Positions 27,963-37,847 are shown, counted from the stretch's first letter. The stretch is DNA of 64,000 nucleotides from Sphingomonas sp. Leaf357 (GCF_001423845.1 NZ_LMPM01000001.1:242001-306000); one strand, 5' to 3'. A program made the numbers and translations. Notes: generated from the letters alone by a model not told the origin.

Positions 27963-29711
27963 TTACAGCGTCGGGGGGCGCTCGAACAAGCGCGGTTGCA
28001 CCTCGAACAGCGTCAAACCGTCGTCGGGCCCCTCGATTGGTCGCATCCAGGCCGGTGCGTGGCCCGAGCGGAGCCGGGCCATCAGGCTGCGCGGATCGGC
28101 CGCGCCGAGTTCGCCGAAGCTGTCCGGACACAAAGCGACATAGCGGACATGCCAGCCTTTCGCGATCTCGCGTGCGGCGGCCGGCGGGCCGAGGAAGAAG
28201 CGATAGACCGCGCCGTTGCCGGCATTGCCCCGGTGATAGGGCGCGCCGACGACGCTCAGCCGGGTCGCGCCGATCGCATAGGCCCCGAGATCGAGCGGGG
28301 CGAGCAGCCGACCCCGCGGCAGGCGGGCGAGCCGCGCCAAGGCCTTGGGTGAGGTGCACGATCCGCCGCCGGTGCCGGGCCGGCCATCGCCCTGCGGCAC
28401 CGGGACGAAGGCATTGGCGGCGATCGGATAGAGCATCCCCGCCGATCCGATCCACGCCGCCGCCAGCGCCGGCGTCCCCCGTCGCCGCGCCACCGCGATC
28501 ACCGCGGCCAGCGCCGGCGCGGCGAGGATGGCTCCGGCATAGGCACCGCGCAATTGCAGGCAGGTCAGCGCCAATGCGCCGATCTGGAACGCGAGCACCG
28601 TCCACCACAGCCCGTTACGCGTCACCCATAGCCGCCACAGGCTGGCGACGATCCCGGCGACCATCAGGCCGGCATATCCGACCGCCGTGACCGTCGGCGC
28701 CGCGAACAGCGATTGCGCCTCCCCGACATGCGCCAGCCACAGGCGGGCCAGCAGCGGATCGACCTGGCCGTAAGGGGACAGGCAGATCGGGGCGGTGTGC
28801 CACACGAAATAGGCGGTCGCCGCGCCGGCCATGCCCGCCAGCAGGCTGCGCACGTCGCTGCGTTTGCTGGCATAGCCGGCGATCGCCAGCACGATCGGCG
28901 CGAAGGCGGCGAATTGCGCCACCCGCCAGGTGATCGCGGTGAAGCCGTCACAGGCCGGATAGAGGAACTGGTCGGTGCGAAGCGCGGTGTTGGCGGCGAG
29001 CAGCCCGGCGGCGAGCGCGATGCCGAAGCCCATCAGCGCATCGTCCGATCCGCGCCCGATCCACCCGACGACCACTACGGCACCCGCGACCGCGATCAGC
29101 GGCAGGGTCTCGAGCCCGATCGCGATGCTGGCGGCGGCGGCGAAGCCGGCGATCAGCCCGCGTGCCATGCCCGACCGTGCGATCAGCGCGTGCACGATCA
29201 CGAGGAGCAGGACGACTTGCAGGCCGTGATGATCGAGCCGACCGGGCAGGAAGATCGTCGAGGAGGGATAGGCGATGGCGGCGACGATCAGCGCGGTGCG
29301 CGCGATCTCCGGCCCGCCGAGCGCACGCGCTATCCGGGCGATCAGGAACAGAGCGGTGGCGAGCAGCAGCGCCGGCCAGGCGATGACGGCGGCGACTTCC
29401 GCGCCGTGCCGCCCGATCATCGGCGCGAGCGCGGCGATGATCGCCCCCGGCACCAGATCGGGCAGGCGCGACCAGTGCATCGCGAGGCCCGGATCGGCGC
29501 CCAGCCGGTGCTGCGACAGGTCGCTGAACCGCTGCCCGGCAAGCCAGTCGCGGATCTGCTGCAGCCGCATCACATCGTCGGTATCGGGCAGGCGCAGCGC
29601 GGACAAATCGTGCCAGTCGCGCCAGCTCCATGCGAGCGCAAGCACCAGCGCGAGCACGAACGCCGCCAATGCGTCCCCCCGCCAATCGCGCCTTGCTGCC
29701 GTCGAAGCCAT
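27963..29711 (-). CDS. Polytopic membrane protein with GT-C/STT3-like N-terminus
   Basis: A 582-residue, roughly 12-helix protein with a C-terminal periplasmic-looking domain. After helix 1 comes LRLPDTDDVMRLQQIRDWL, a DxD-like acidic motif followed by MRLQQIR, and then DPGLAMHWSRLPDLVPGA; the same layout occurs in STT3/PglB-type GT-C enzymes and their relatives. A later FLPGRLDHHGLQVVLLL has paired His residues. The substrate is unknown. It is the upstream member of a two-gene unit with the 26295 gene. Confidence 0.65.
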   Translation of the reverse strand: MASTAARRDWRGDALAAFVLALVLALAWSWRDWHDLSALRLPDTDDVMRLQQIRDWLAGQRFSDLSQHRLGADPGLAMHWSRLPDLVPGAIIAALAPMIGRHGAEVAAVIAWPALLLATALFLIARIARALGGPEIARTALIVAAIAYPSSTIFLPGRLDHHGLQVVLLLVIVHALIARSGMARGLIAGFAAAASIAIGLETLPLIAVAGAVVVVGWIGRGSDDALMGFGIALAAGLLAANTALRTDQFLYPACDGFTAITWRVAQFAAFAPIVLAIAGYASKRSDVRSLLAGMAGAATAYFVWHTAPICLSPYGQVDPLLARLWLAHVGEAQSLFAAPTVTAVGYAGLMVAGIVASLWRLWVTRNGLWWTVLAFQIGALALTCLQLRGAYAGAILAAPALAAVIAVARRRGTPALAAAWIGSAGMLYPIAANAFVPVPQGDGRPGTGGGSCTSPKALARLARLPRGRLLAPLDLGAYAIGATRLSVVGAPYHRGNAGNGAVYRFFLGPPAAAREIAKGWHVRYVALCPDSFGELGAADPRSLMARLRSGHAPAWMRPIEGPDDGLTLFEVQPRLFERPPTL

Positions 29712-29865
29712 GCGCCGAGTTTAGCGCGGAACGGTTAATCCACCGTTCTTCGAGCAAGTGGAGTGCCGGAATTGTAAGGAATAAATCCGGCCGTGGCGCT
29801 TGGAGAGGCGCGCATGTTCCTACGCGGCGATCCATTTGCAACAGACCGGCGTCATATACTCCCCG

Positions 29866-29971
29866 TCACCCCGGACTTGATCCGGGGTCCAAAGTGCCGC
29901 GGACGAAGACCTCCCCATCGACCTCATCGACAGCCGCGTGTTGGACCCCGGATCAAGTCCGGGGTGACGGT
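29866..29971. repeat. Inverted repeat of the CACCCCGGACTTGATCCGGGGTCC type, copy 1
   Basis: CACCCCGGACTTGATCCGGGG near 29870-29893 and its reverse complement near 29945-29970 flank about 50 nt of unrelated sequence. Each arm is itself partly palindromic (CCCCGGA...TCCGGGG). A second, related copy lies at 31318-31425; the two flank argG. Confidence 0.8.
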
Positions 29972-29998
29972 GGTGTATTGGTCTGGAAAGAAGCGCGC

Positions 29999-31216
29999 CT
30001 ACCGATCCCGCCGTCCGAGCAGCCGCAGTCGGAGCGCCTGCAGCTTGATGAAGCCCGCCGCGTCGCGCTGGTCGTAGGCGCCCTGATCGTCCTCGAACGT
30101 CACGACCTTTTCCGAATAGAGCGAGAAGGGCGATTTTCGCCCGGTGACGATCACCGATCCCTTGTACAGCTTCAGCCGCACCGTGCCGGTCACCTTTTCC
30201 TGGCTGTGGTCGATCGCGGCCTGCAGCATCTCGCGCTCGGGCGAGAACCAGAAGCCGTTATAGATCAGCTCGGCGTAACGCGGGGCGAGTTCGTCCTTCA
30301 GGTGCGCGGCGCCGCGATCCAGCGTCAATTGTTCGATCCCGCGATGCGCGAGGTGATAGATCGTGCCGCCCGGCGTCTCGTACATGCCGCGCGACTTCAT
30401 GCCGACGAAGCGGTTCTCGACCAGATCGAGCCGGCCGATGCCGTGGCGGCGGCCCATCTCGTTCAGCGTTTCCAGCAAGGTCGCGGGCGACATGCCGACG
30501 CCGTTGACGGCCACGCCATCGCCGCGTTCGAAATCGATCGTGATGACTTCCGGCGCGTTCGGCGCGTCTTCCGGGTTCACCGTGCGCGAATAGACGTAAT
30601 CCGGCACCTCGTCCCACGGATCTTCCAGCACCTTGCCCTCGGACGAGGTGTGCAGCATGTTCGCGTCGGTCGAGAACGGAGCCTCGCCGCGCTTGTCCTT
30701 GCTGACCGGGATCTGATGCTGTTCGGCGAATTCGATCAGCTTGGTGCGGCTGGTGAGATCCCATTCGCGCCACGGCGCGATCACCTTGATGTCGGGCGCC
30801 AGCGCGTAATAGCCGAGTTCGAAGCGCACCTGATCGTTGCCCTTGCCGGTCGCGCCGTGGCTGACCGCGTCGGCGTTCAGCATCTTGGCGATCTCGATCT
30901 GGCGCTTGGCGATCAGCGGCCGGGCGATCGAGGTGCCGAGCAGATACAGCCCCTCGTACAATGCGTTCGACCGCATCATCGGGAAGACGTAATCCTTCAC
31001 GAATTCCTCGCGCAGATCGTCGATGAAGATGTGTTCGGGCTTCACCCCGGCCATCTCCGCCTTCTTGCGCGCCGGTTCGAGCTCCTCGCCCTGGCCGAGA
31101 TCGGCGGTGAAGGTCACGACCTCGCAACTGTAGGTCTGCTGCAGCCATTTCAGGATCACGCTGGTGTCGAGGCCGCCCGAATAGGCGAGGACGACGCGAT
31201 TGATCTGATCGGACAT
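29999..31216 (-). CDS. argG: Argininosuccinate synthase
   Basis: Cytosolic ATP-dependent ligase joining citrulline and aspartate in arginine biosynthesis. The 405-residue protein shows the PP-loop [17 protein letters not shown] near the N-terminus, [18 protein letters not shown], the [20 protein letters not shown] segment and the [20 protein letters not shown] region. The ATG at 31216 (MSDQINRVV) is chosen; an open upstream frame adds 35 residues foreign to the family. It is monocistronic and flanked on both sides by members of one palindromic repeat family. Confidence 0.97.
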   Translation of the reverse strand: MSDQINRVVLAYSGGLDTSVILKWLQQTYSCEVVTFTADLGQGEELEPARKKAEMAGVKPEHIFIDDLREEFVKDYVFPMMRSNALYEGLYLLGTSIARPLIAKRQIEIAKMLNADAVSHGATGKGNDQVRFELGYYALAPDIKVIAPWREWDLTSRTKLIEFAEQHQIPVSKDKRGEAPFSTDANMLHTSSEGKVLEDPWDEVPDYVYSRTVNPEDAPNAPEVITIDFERGDGVAVNGVGMSPATLLETLNEMGRRHGIGRLDLVENRFVGMKSRGMYETPGGTIYHLAHRGIEQLTLDRGAAHLKDELAPRYAELIYNGFWFSPEREMLQAAIDHSQEKVTGTVRLKLYKGSVIVTGRKSPFSLYSEKVVTFEDDQGAYDQRDAAGFIKLQALRLRLLGRRDR

Positions 31217-31317
31217 GGGAGAACTCCGGACATTGGGGTCGCGGGCGGGTATCAGCCGTGTCGTTGGAGGGCAAGCATTGCGCGCTTTCAGCGGAGGATC
31301 GATCCGCCAACGCCTCG

Positions 31318-31425
31318 TCACCCCGGACGTGTTCCGGGGTCCACCCTGACGCTAAGTCAGCATCAGTTTTCCGGCCGGTTCACAAGCCGCTGGGTGGACC
31401 CGGGAACACGTCCGGGGTGACGAAC
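31318..31425. repeat. Inverted repeat of the CACCCCGGACGTGTTCCGGGGTCC type, copy 2
   Basis: Arms near 31318-31346 and 31395-31425 are reverse complements with few mismatches. The design matches the 29866 element, but the inner sequence differs (GTGTTC instead of TTGATC), a compensated change that keeps the arms pairing. Confidence 0.8.
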
Positions 31426-31453
31426 GAAAGGGCAGTTCGGAGAGAACTCGCCC

Positions 31454-33823
31454 CTATTGCCGCGCGCGGAACGTCACCCCGATCGTGCGCGGGTCGCTTG
31501 GGGTGCCGACGATCAGGCCGGAATTGCCCGCCTGGATCGTCACGTTCTGCAGGTAATCCCTGTCGAACAGGTTGCGCGCGAACACCGCGAGTTCGAGACC
31601 CTTGCCGAAGCGGACCCCGACGCTGCCGTTGACGATCGTATAGCCGCCGATCACCGTGAAGGCCGATCCGGTCGGATCGCCGAACTGCTTCGTGCGCGTG
31701 TTGGCATCGGCATGCAGGAACAGGCTCGTGCCATCCGTGATCGGATGCGCATAGTCGCCGCCCACCGTGAGCGACCATTTCGGCAGGCTCGGCAGCGCCT
31801 TGCCGCTCAGATTGCACACCGTCGTCGTGTTGCCGATCAGCTCGATCGGGCACGGACCCTGGGGATAGCTGACATATTTGCCGTCGGCATAGGCGACCGA
31901 TCCGCGCAGCTGGACATCGCGGGTGATGTTGGCGGTCGCATCCGCCTCGAAGCCCTTCACCGTCACCTTGGGAATGTTGGCGAGATAGGTCCGCAACGCG
32001 ACCGTTGCCGCCGTATCGGTGACGTTCGCCTGGAAATCGGTGACCCGGGTATAAAAGCCGTCGATATTGAAGGTCAGCCGCCGGTCGAACGCCTGGGTCT
32101 TCAGGCCGATTTCGTATGCGGTGTTGCGTTCGGGGCGGACCACGGCGGTGCTCAGCACCGGCTGGTTGGCGGTATCGAGCGGCAGGCCGGACATGTTGAT
32201 CCCGCCCGATTTGGCCCCGCGCGCGAAGCTGGCATAGCCGAGCACGTCGGGCAGGAACCGGTACGAGATGTTCGCGCGGCCGGTGACGTCGTCGTCCTTG
32301 ACGCTGGCGCGATAGCTTTGCCCGCGCAGGATCGACAGCTGGCTGGTGCGTTGCGCGGCGGTGACGCTGGCGGGGCCGCCGAAGGTGAAGGTGTCGTAGG
32401 CACCCTTCTTGTCCTCATGCGTATAGCGCAGCCCGCCGGTCAGCGTCAGGCCGGCGAGCGGTTGCCAATTGACCTCGCCGAACGCGGCATAGCTGTTCGA
32501 CTGGAAATCGGTGCGTCCGTCGGTGCCATAGCCGTCGAGCAGGTTGGCGGGCAGAGCGGCGGACGGCCCGCCGAGCAGCCAGTAGGTCGCGGCCGGCCCG
32601 TAGATCGAGATCGGCCGGCCGATGATCCTCTGCCGGAAGAAATACAGTCCGCCGACATAGTCGAACGCGCCCTCCGTGTTCGAGGCGAGGCGCAATTCCT
32701 GGCTGTACTGGTCCTGGCGCGAGGGGATGTGCTGTTCGAGCTGGATCGGCAGGCCGGTATAATCGCGGTCGTTGGCCGCATCCCAGTTCCAGAAACGCCA
32801 CGCCGTGATCGATGTCAGCGTCGCGCCGCCCAGCTTCCAGTCGGCGATGCCGGAGACGCCGCCTTCGTTGGTGTCGACACCCAGTTTCGCGTCGATATCG
32901 GTCACGCGGTCATACGGGTCGAAGCTCGGCGGGCGGTACGGGCCGCCCGGCGCACCCGCGGCGAGCGCGAGATACTGGCGCGAGAGCGTGCGCAGGCTGG
33001 CGGGCCGCTCGACCGCGCGGACATAGACCTGGGTGCAGCATTCGCTCTGGAAGTTGGTGAAGTCCGCGCTCAGCCGGAACTGGAAATCCTCCGACGGGCG
33101 GAACAGCAATTGCCCGCGCACCGCCTGGTTGCCGATGCTGTTCTGCCTGGCACCCGTGACGACGTTGCGGATCACGCCGTCACGGCGCGTCGTCACGCCG
33201 GAGATACGGAAGGCGAGCGTATCGGTGATCGGGCCGGAGCCGGATGCCTTGGCCTGGACGAAATTATAGCTGCCGACCGAAATCTCCTCGGTCGCTTCCG
33301 GCGTGAAGGTCGGCGCGCGCGTGGAGATGTTGATCGCGCCGGCGGTGCTGTTCTTGCCGAACAACGTACCCTGCGGCCCGCGCAGCACCTCGACCCGATC
33401 GATATCGGTGAAGTCGAACGCGGCGGTTGCCGGGCGGGCGTGATAGACCTGGTCGATATAGAAGCCGACGCCCGGCTCCAGCCCGTCATTCGCCTGGCTG
33501 ACCGCGACGACGCTGCTGCCCAGACCGCGAATGGTGAAGGCGGTGTTGCGCGGATTGGCCGAACTGTAGTTCAGCGCCGGCACCAATTGCGACAATTGCT
33601 GCGTGTTGACGGTATAGGACCGGTCGAGCAGCGCGCCGCCTACCACCGAGAGCGAGGCCGGCACGTTCTGCGCATTCTCGTCGCGGCGGCGCGCGGTGAC
33701 GATCACGTCGCCATCGAGATCGTCGGGCTGGATCGTCGCGGGCGCATCCGTTTTTGCCTGCGAGACCGTCGGAACCGCACCGAACAGCCCCACCGAGAGG
33801 AGGAGAATCGCCTTCGACCGCAT
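31454..33823 (-). CDS. TonB-dependent outer-membrane receptor
   Basis: A 789-residue receptor with a signal peptide (MRSKAILLLSVGLFGAVPTVSQA), a TonB box-like GDVIVTARR at residues 38-46, a plug domain (VPALNYSSANPRNTAFTIRG, VEVLRGPQGTLFGKNSTAGA) and a 22-strand-type barrel to the C-terminus. It takes up a scarce ligand using proton motive force through TonB-ExbBD. Sphingomonads carry many such receptors for aromatics, glycans and siderophores; the ligand is not readable. No FecR-like or SusD-like partner or transporter adjoins it. Confidence 0.93.
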   Translation of the reverse strand: MRSKAILLLSVGLFGAVPTVSQAKTDAPATIQPDDLDGDVIVTARRRDENAQNVPASLSVVGGALLDRSYTVNTQQLSQLVPALNYSSANPRNTAFTIRGLGSSVVAVSQANDGLEPGVGFYIDQVYHARPATAAFDFTDIDRVEVLRGPQGTLFGKNSTAGAINISTRAPTFTPEATEEISVGSYNFVQAKASGSGPITDTLAFRISGVTTRRDGVIRNVVTGARQNSIGNQAVRGQLLFRPSEDFQFRLSADFTNFQSECCTQVYVRAVERPASLRTLSRQYLALAAGAPGGPYRPPSFDPYDRVTDIDAKLGVDTNEGGVSGIADWKLGGATLTSITAWRFWNWDAANDRDYTGLPIQLEQHIPSRQDQYSQELRLASNTEGAFDYVGGLYFFRQRIIGRPISIYGPAATYWLLGGPSAALPANLLDGYGTDGRTDFQSNSYAAFGEVNWQPLAGLTLTGGLRYTHEDKKGAYDTFTFGGPASVTAAQRTSQLSILRGQSYRASVKDDDVTGRANISYRFLPDVLGYASFARGAKSGGINMSGLPLDTANQPVLSTAVVRPERNTAYEIGLKTQAFDRRLTFNIDGFYTRVTDFQANVTDTAATVALRTYLANIPKVTVKGFEADATANITRDVQLRGSVAYADGKYVSYPQGPCPIELIGNTTTVCNLSGKALPSLPKWSLTVGGDYAHPITDGTSLFLHADANTRTKQFGDPTGSAFTVIGGYTIVNGSVGVRFGKGLELAVFARNLFDRDYLQNVTIQAGNSGLIVGTPSDPRTIGVTFRARQ

Positions 33824-33993
33824 TGTATTTCCCTGATTTCATCGACACCCGCTTCACCGCGAGTCGCCATATCTCGCCATATACAGTGATGGACGCAGCG
33901 CAAGCCGCTTTCAGGTGACGCTTCCCCGGCGAAACGCTGAGGCAACACCGGAAAGGCTGGCATTCGCACGCACAAGCCGCCACTTAAGGACCA

Positions 33994-34764
33994 ATGCCTC
34001 CCCCCCAGCCTTCGATCATCCGCGTCATCGACCTCGAAACCACCGGACAGGCGCCGCCGGCGCACGGCGTGTGCGAGATCGGCTGGCAGGATGTCGCGCT
34101 CGGGGCCGACGGGCGGTGGGAGATCCACGGCGAAGGCGGGCAGCGCTACGTCAATCCCGGCCGGCCGATCCCGCCGATCACCCAGGCCGTGCACCACATC
34201 CTGGACGAACAGGTCGCGGGGGCGCCGTTCTGGCAGGACGTCGCGCGGCCGGTGCTCGATCCCTATCCGCGCCGCATCGCGCTCGCCGCGCACCGCGCCT
34301 CGTTCGAGGAGCAATATTGCACGCCGGCGCTGACGCGGGGCGCGGACTGGATCTGCACGTGGAAATGCGCGCTGAGATTATGGCCGGATTCGCCCAGCTT
34401 CTCCAATCAGGTGCTGCGATACTGGCGCAAGCCGCACGGGATCGAGCATGAGCGGGGGTTGCCCGCGCACCGCGCCTTCCCGGACGCCTATGTCACCGCC
34501 TTCCACCTGCGCGACATGCTCAACGAAGCGAGCGTCGCGCAGCTGATCGCCTGGTCGAACCAGCCCGGCCTGTTGCCGCGCGTGCGTTTCGGGCTGGATC
34601 GCGGCAAGACCTGGCAGGAGATCGACGACGACAGCCTCGCCAAGTTCCTCGGCGATCGCGACATCGACGTGCGCTTTACGGCCGAGACCGAGCTTGCCCG
34701 GCGGCGCGGCGGCGGGCTGGTCGGGCGGCCGACGCTGCAAGGGTCGCTGCTCTGGGACGATTGA
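33994..34764 (+). CDS. 3'-5' exonuclease, DEDDh superfamily (ExoX-like)
   Basis: A 256-residue nuclease-fold protein. Motif I RVIDLETTG gives the first Asp and Glu, and motif III HRAFPDAYVT gives the His and Asp. Motif II reads LAAHRASFEEQY, where the usual Asp after Phe is a Glu. The C-terminal half (KTWQEIDDDSLAKFLGDRDI) resembles the small domain attached to ExoX-like proteins. It could act in DNA repair or RNA trimming. It is independent of the flanking genes. Confidence 0.82.
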   Translation: MPPPQPSIIRVIDLETTGQAPPAHGVCEIGWQDVALGADGRWEIHGEGGQRYVNPGRPIPPITQAVHHILDEQVAGAPFWQDVARPVLDPYPRRIALAAHRASFEEQYCTPALTRGADWICTWKCALRLWPDSPSFSNQVLRYWRKPHGIEHERGLPAHRAFPDAYVTAFHLRDMLNEASVAQLIAWSNQPGLLPRVRFGLDRGKTWQEIDDDSLAKFLGDRDIDVRFTAETELARRRGGGLVGRPTLQGSLLWDD

Positions 34765-34821
34765 TTTCGCTCAAGCGCACCGTACTGGCATTGTTCGTGA
34801 CGGCTGCGTAAGGGAAACGCG

Positions 34822-36348
34822 ATGGCGCAACCCTTCCTCCAGAGACTAGGCGTGCGGGAGGGTCTGGCGCGGCGATTCCTGATCGCCTGCATGGCGATCG
34901 GCTTTGCCGCGTTGATCGTCGCGGTCGCCGCCGCCGCCTGGTCCACCTCGCGAACCACCGATCATGGCCGCTGGGTCGCGCACACCTACGAGGTCGAGCT
35001 GGCGGTGACGCGAGTCGCCAACGTGATCGAACAGTCCGAGACGGTGCGGCGCGGCTATCTGCTTTCGGGCCAGCAGGTGTATCTCGACAGTTACCGCGAG
35101 ATCGCCGCGAAGCTCGATCCGGCGCTGGACGTCGTCGAGAAGCTGACGATCGACAATCCCCGCCAGCGCCGCTTTTCCGCGCAGCTGCGCGACATGGTCC
35201 GGGCCATCGTCGCGCACCGCGACGAGACGATCGCGCTGGTCCGGGCGGGACGACGACCGGCCGCGATCGAGTCGTTCGTCGCGGAGACGAGCGCGGCGCG
35301 CATGAAGGGCATCCGCGAAACGCTGGCCGCGATGGGCGCGGAGGAACGCCGGCTGCTGACGATCCGCGACCGCGAGCTGCAGGCCAGCGTGAGGGTGTTC
35401 TACATCATCCTGGGTGTGGCCGGGCTGTTGCTGCTGTTCGTCGCCTGCGCCTCGCTGGCGACGGTGCTGCGCTATACCCGCGAACTGGCCACGTCGCGCG
35501 ACACGTTGCGCGATTTCGCGGATTCGCTGGAGGAACAGGTGACCGAACGCACCGCCGATCTCAGCCGTGCGAACGAGGAGATCCAGCGCTTCGCCTATAT
35601 CGTCAGCCACGATCTGCGCAGTCCGCTGGTCAACGTGATGGGCTTCACCGCCGAACTCGATACCGCGACCGCCGCGATCACCGAACTGATCGACCGCGCC
35701 GAGGCGCAGGCGCCGGAGATCGTCAGCGAGGACGCGCGACTGGCCGCGCGCGAGGACCTGCCCGAGGCGATCCGCTTCATCCGCACCTCGACCCAGAAGA
35801 TGGACCGGCTGATCAACGCGATCCTGAAGCTGTCGCGCGAGGGGCGTCGCGTGATCGCGCCCGAGCCGGTCGACATGGCCGGGCTGGTCGGCACGATCGA
35901 TGCCTCGCTCAAGCACCTGACCGAGGATCGCGGCGCGACGATCGGCATCGACGGCGAATTGCCCGGCATCGTCACAGATCGGTTGGCGATCGAGCAGATC
36001 TTCTCCAACCTGATCGAGAATGCGGTGAAATATCTGCAGCCCGGCCGGCCGGGGCGGATCCTGGTCAGGGGCGCCAGAAACGGATCGCGGATCGCCTATG
36101 AGATCGAGGACAATGGTCGCGGCATCGCCGAGACCGATCACCAGCGCGTGTTCGATCTGTTCCGCCGCTCCGGCCATCAGGACCAGCCCGGCGAAGGGAT
36201 CGGCCTCGCGCATGTCCGCGCGCTGGTCTATCGCCTCGGCGGCGTGATCGACGTACGCTCGGAACTGGGCAAGGGTGCCACTTTCCGGGTAACGCTGCCC
36301 GCGACCTTGACCGAGGTCGAATTCAGAAGATCGGGGGAAATGACATGA
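34822..36348 (+). CDS. Membrane sensor histidine kinase with CHASE3 domain
   Basis: A 508-residue kinase. Helix 1 (about 17-42) and helix 2 (about 192-217) bracket a periplasmic CHASE3-like helical sensor (VIEQSETVRRGYLLSGQQVY). A coiled coil (SLEEQVTERTADLSRANEEI) leads to the HisKA box with H263 in YIVSHDLRSPLVN, then the ATPase domain with NLIENAVKY, EDNGRGI and GEGIGLAH. The H-box is the type found in bacteriophytochrome-like kinases. Its last bases overlap the response regulator start (ATGA), so the pair is translationally coupled. The signal is unknown. Confidence 0.93.
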   Translation: MAQPFLQRLGVREGLARRFLIACMAIGFAALIVAVAAAAWSTSRTTDHGRWVAHTYEVELAVTRVANVIEQSETVRRGYLLSGQQVYLDSYREIAAKLDPALDVVEKLTIDNPRQRRFSAQLRDMVRAIVAHRDETIALVRAGRRPAAIESFVAETSAARMKGIRETLAAMGAEERRLLTIRDRELQASVRVFYIILGVAGLLLLFVACASLATVLRYTRELATSRDTLRDFADSLEEQVTERTADLSRANEEIQRFAYIVSHDLRSPLVNVMGFTAELDTATAAITELIDRAEAQAPEIVSEDARLAAREDLPEAIRFIRTSTQKMDRLINAILKLSREGRRVIAPEPVDMAGLVGTIDASLKHLTEDRGATIGIDGELPGIVTDRLAIEQIFSNLIENAVKYLQPGRPGRILVRGARNGSRIAYEIEDNGRGIAETDHQRVFDLFRRSGHQDQPGEGIGLAHVRALVYRLGGVIDVRSELGKGATFRVTLPATLTEVEFRRSGEMT

Positions 36349-36788
36349 ACGACCATCGCTCCGTCAGCATCGTGATGATCGAGGACGATGAGGGGCATGC
36401 GCGCCTGATCGAGAAGAACATCCGCCGTGCCGGCATCATGAACGAAATCACGCATTTCACCGACGGCACGACGGCGCTGCATTATCTGTTCAACGACAAG
36501 AACGGCCCGGCCCTGAACGGCCCGGCCTTGGTGCTGCTGGATCTCAACCTGCCCGACATGAGCGGCACGGATATCCTGGCCAAGATCAAGAGCGAGCCGG
36601 CGCTGAAGCGTACGCCCGTCGTCGTGCTGACCACCACCGACGACAAGGTGGAGATCCAGCGCTGCTACGATCTCGGCTGCAACGTCTACATCACCAAGCC
36701 GGTGAATTACGAAAGCTTCGCCCAGGCGATCCGCCAATTGGGCCTGTTCCTGTCGGTGATCCAGGTGCCGGATCTCGAGGGCCAGTGA
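36345..36788 (+). CDS. Single-domain response regulator (Rcp1-like)
   Basis: A 147-residue receiver with no output domain. The acidic pocket is MIEDDEG, the phospho-acceptor D66 lies in LLDLNLPDMSG, followed by the Thr switch (VVVLTTTDD) and the Lys in YITKPVNYESF. It resembles cyanobacterial Rcp1-type regulators that pass phosphoryl groups on. It is coupled to the kinase gene upstream and to the receiver/HWE kinase downstream by overlapping stop and start codons, making it the likely middle step of a relay. Confidence 0.93.
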   Translation: MNDHRSVSIVMIEDDEGHARLIEKNIRRAGIMNEITHFTDGTTALHYLFNDKNGPALNGPALVLLDLNLPDMSGTDILAKIKSEPALKRTPVVVLTTTDDKVEIQRCYDLGCNVYITKPVNYESFAQAIRQLGLFLSVIQVPDLEGQ

Positions 36789-37813
36789 CCATTCCGGCCG
36801 TCCTGTACATCGACGACGACGAGGGTCTGCGCCGGCTGGCGGCGAAGGCGCTCGCGCGGCGCGGCTATCAGGTGACGGTGGCGGGCGGCGGCGCGGAGGG
36901 CGTGGCGATCGCCGGCACGACCGCGTTCGACGTGATCGCGGTCGACCATTACATGCCCGAGATGAACGGGCTGGAGACGCTGACCCGGTTGCGCGACCTG
37001 CCGCACACGCCGCCGGTCGTCTACGTCACCGGATCGGAAGAGGGCAGCATCGCGGTCGCCGCGCTGAAGGCCGGCGCGTCGGATTACGTCATCAAGACGG
37101 TCGGCGACGATTTCTTCGACCTGCTGGCCAGCGCGTTCCAGCAGGTGCGGGCGCGCTCGCTGCTCGAACAGGCCAAGGCCGCGGCGGAGGACGAATTGCG
37201 CGCGACCAACGCGCGGCTCGAAGCGCTGCTGAGCGAGGTCAACCACCGCGTCGCGAATTCGCTGCAGATGGTTTCCGCCATGGTCGGCATGCAGGCCGGT
37301 GTGGTCAGCGACGGCGAGGCGCGCGAGGCGCTGGCCGACACGCAGCGCCGCATCGCCGCGATCGCGCAGGTCCATCGCCGGCTCTATACGTCGAACGATG
37401 TCGAAAGCGTCGACATGCAGGAATATCTCGCCGCCCTGGTCGGCGAACTGAGCGAGACGTGGTCGACCCCGGACGCGCCCCGCACGCTGTCGCTGGCGGC
37501 CGAACCGATCCGCCTGACGACGGATCGCGCGGTGTCGCTGGGCGTGATCGTCACCGAACTGGTCAGCAATGCGTGCAAATATGCCTATCCTGCCCGTGGC
37601 GGCGAGGTCCGCGTGGCGCTGACCAGCGAGGGCGAGGGCCGCTTTCTGCTTGCGGTGGAGGATGACGGCATCGGCATGGACGTCGGCGCGAAGCCGCGCG
37701 GCACCGGGTTGGGCACGAAATTGATCCGCGCGATGGCGATGAGCCTGCAGTCGATCGTGGAATACGACACCGACCGCGCCGGCGTGCGTGCGGTGCTGCG
37801 CGCGGCGGTTTAG
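36785..37813 (+). CDS. Response regulator-histidine kinase hybrid (receiver + HisKA_2/HWE)
   Basis: A 342-residue cytosolic protein starting at a GTG that overlaps the previous stop. It has an N-terminal receiver (LYIDDDEG; D54 in VDHYMPEMNG; YVIKTVGDDF), then a HisKA_2 dimerisation helix with H154 in EVNHRVANSLQMV, and a GHKL ATPase domain (TELVSNACKYAY, EDDGIGM, GTGLGTKLI). In sphingomonads and other Alphaproteobacteria HisKA_2/HWE kinases commonly feed the PhyR-EcfG general stress response; whether this one does cannot be seen here. Confidence 0.92.
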   Translation: MTIPAVLYIDDDEGLRRLAAKALARRGYQVTVAGGGAEGVAIAGTTAFDVIAVDHYMPEMNGLETLTRLRDLPHTPPVVYVTGSEEGSIAVAALKAGASDYVIKTVGDDFFDLLASAFQQVRARSLLEQAKAAAEDELRATNARLEALLSEVNHRVANSLQMVSAMVGMQAGVVSDGEAREALADTQRRIAAIAQVHRRLYTSNDVESVDMQEYLAALVGELSETWSTPDAPRTLSLAAEPIRLTTDRAVSLGVIVTELVSNACKYAYPARGGEVRVALTSEGEGRFLLAVEDDGIGMDVGAKPRGTGLGTKLIRAMAMSLQSIVEYDTDRAGVRAVLRAAV

Positions 37814-37847
37814 GACCGGCTGATCCGGCTTACTCCGTTCGCCCTGA

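Noticed and set aside
31457..33889. An 810-codon plus-strand open frame opposite the TonB receptor
   Set aside because: It exactly mirrors the receptor, has low-complexity Arg/Ala/Asp/Glu composition and no RBS; a shadow frame.
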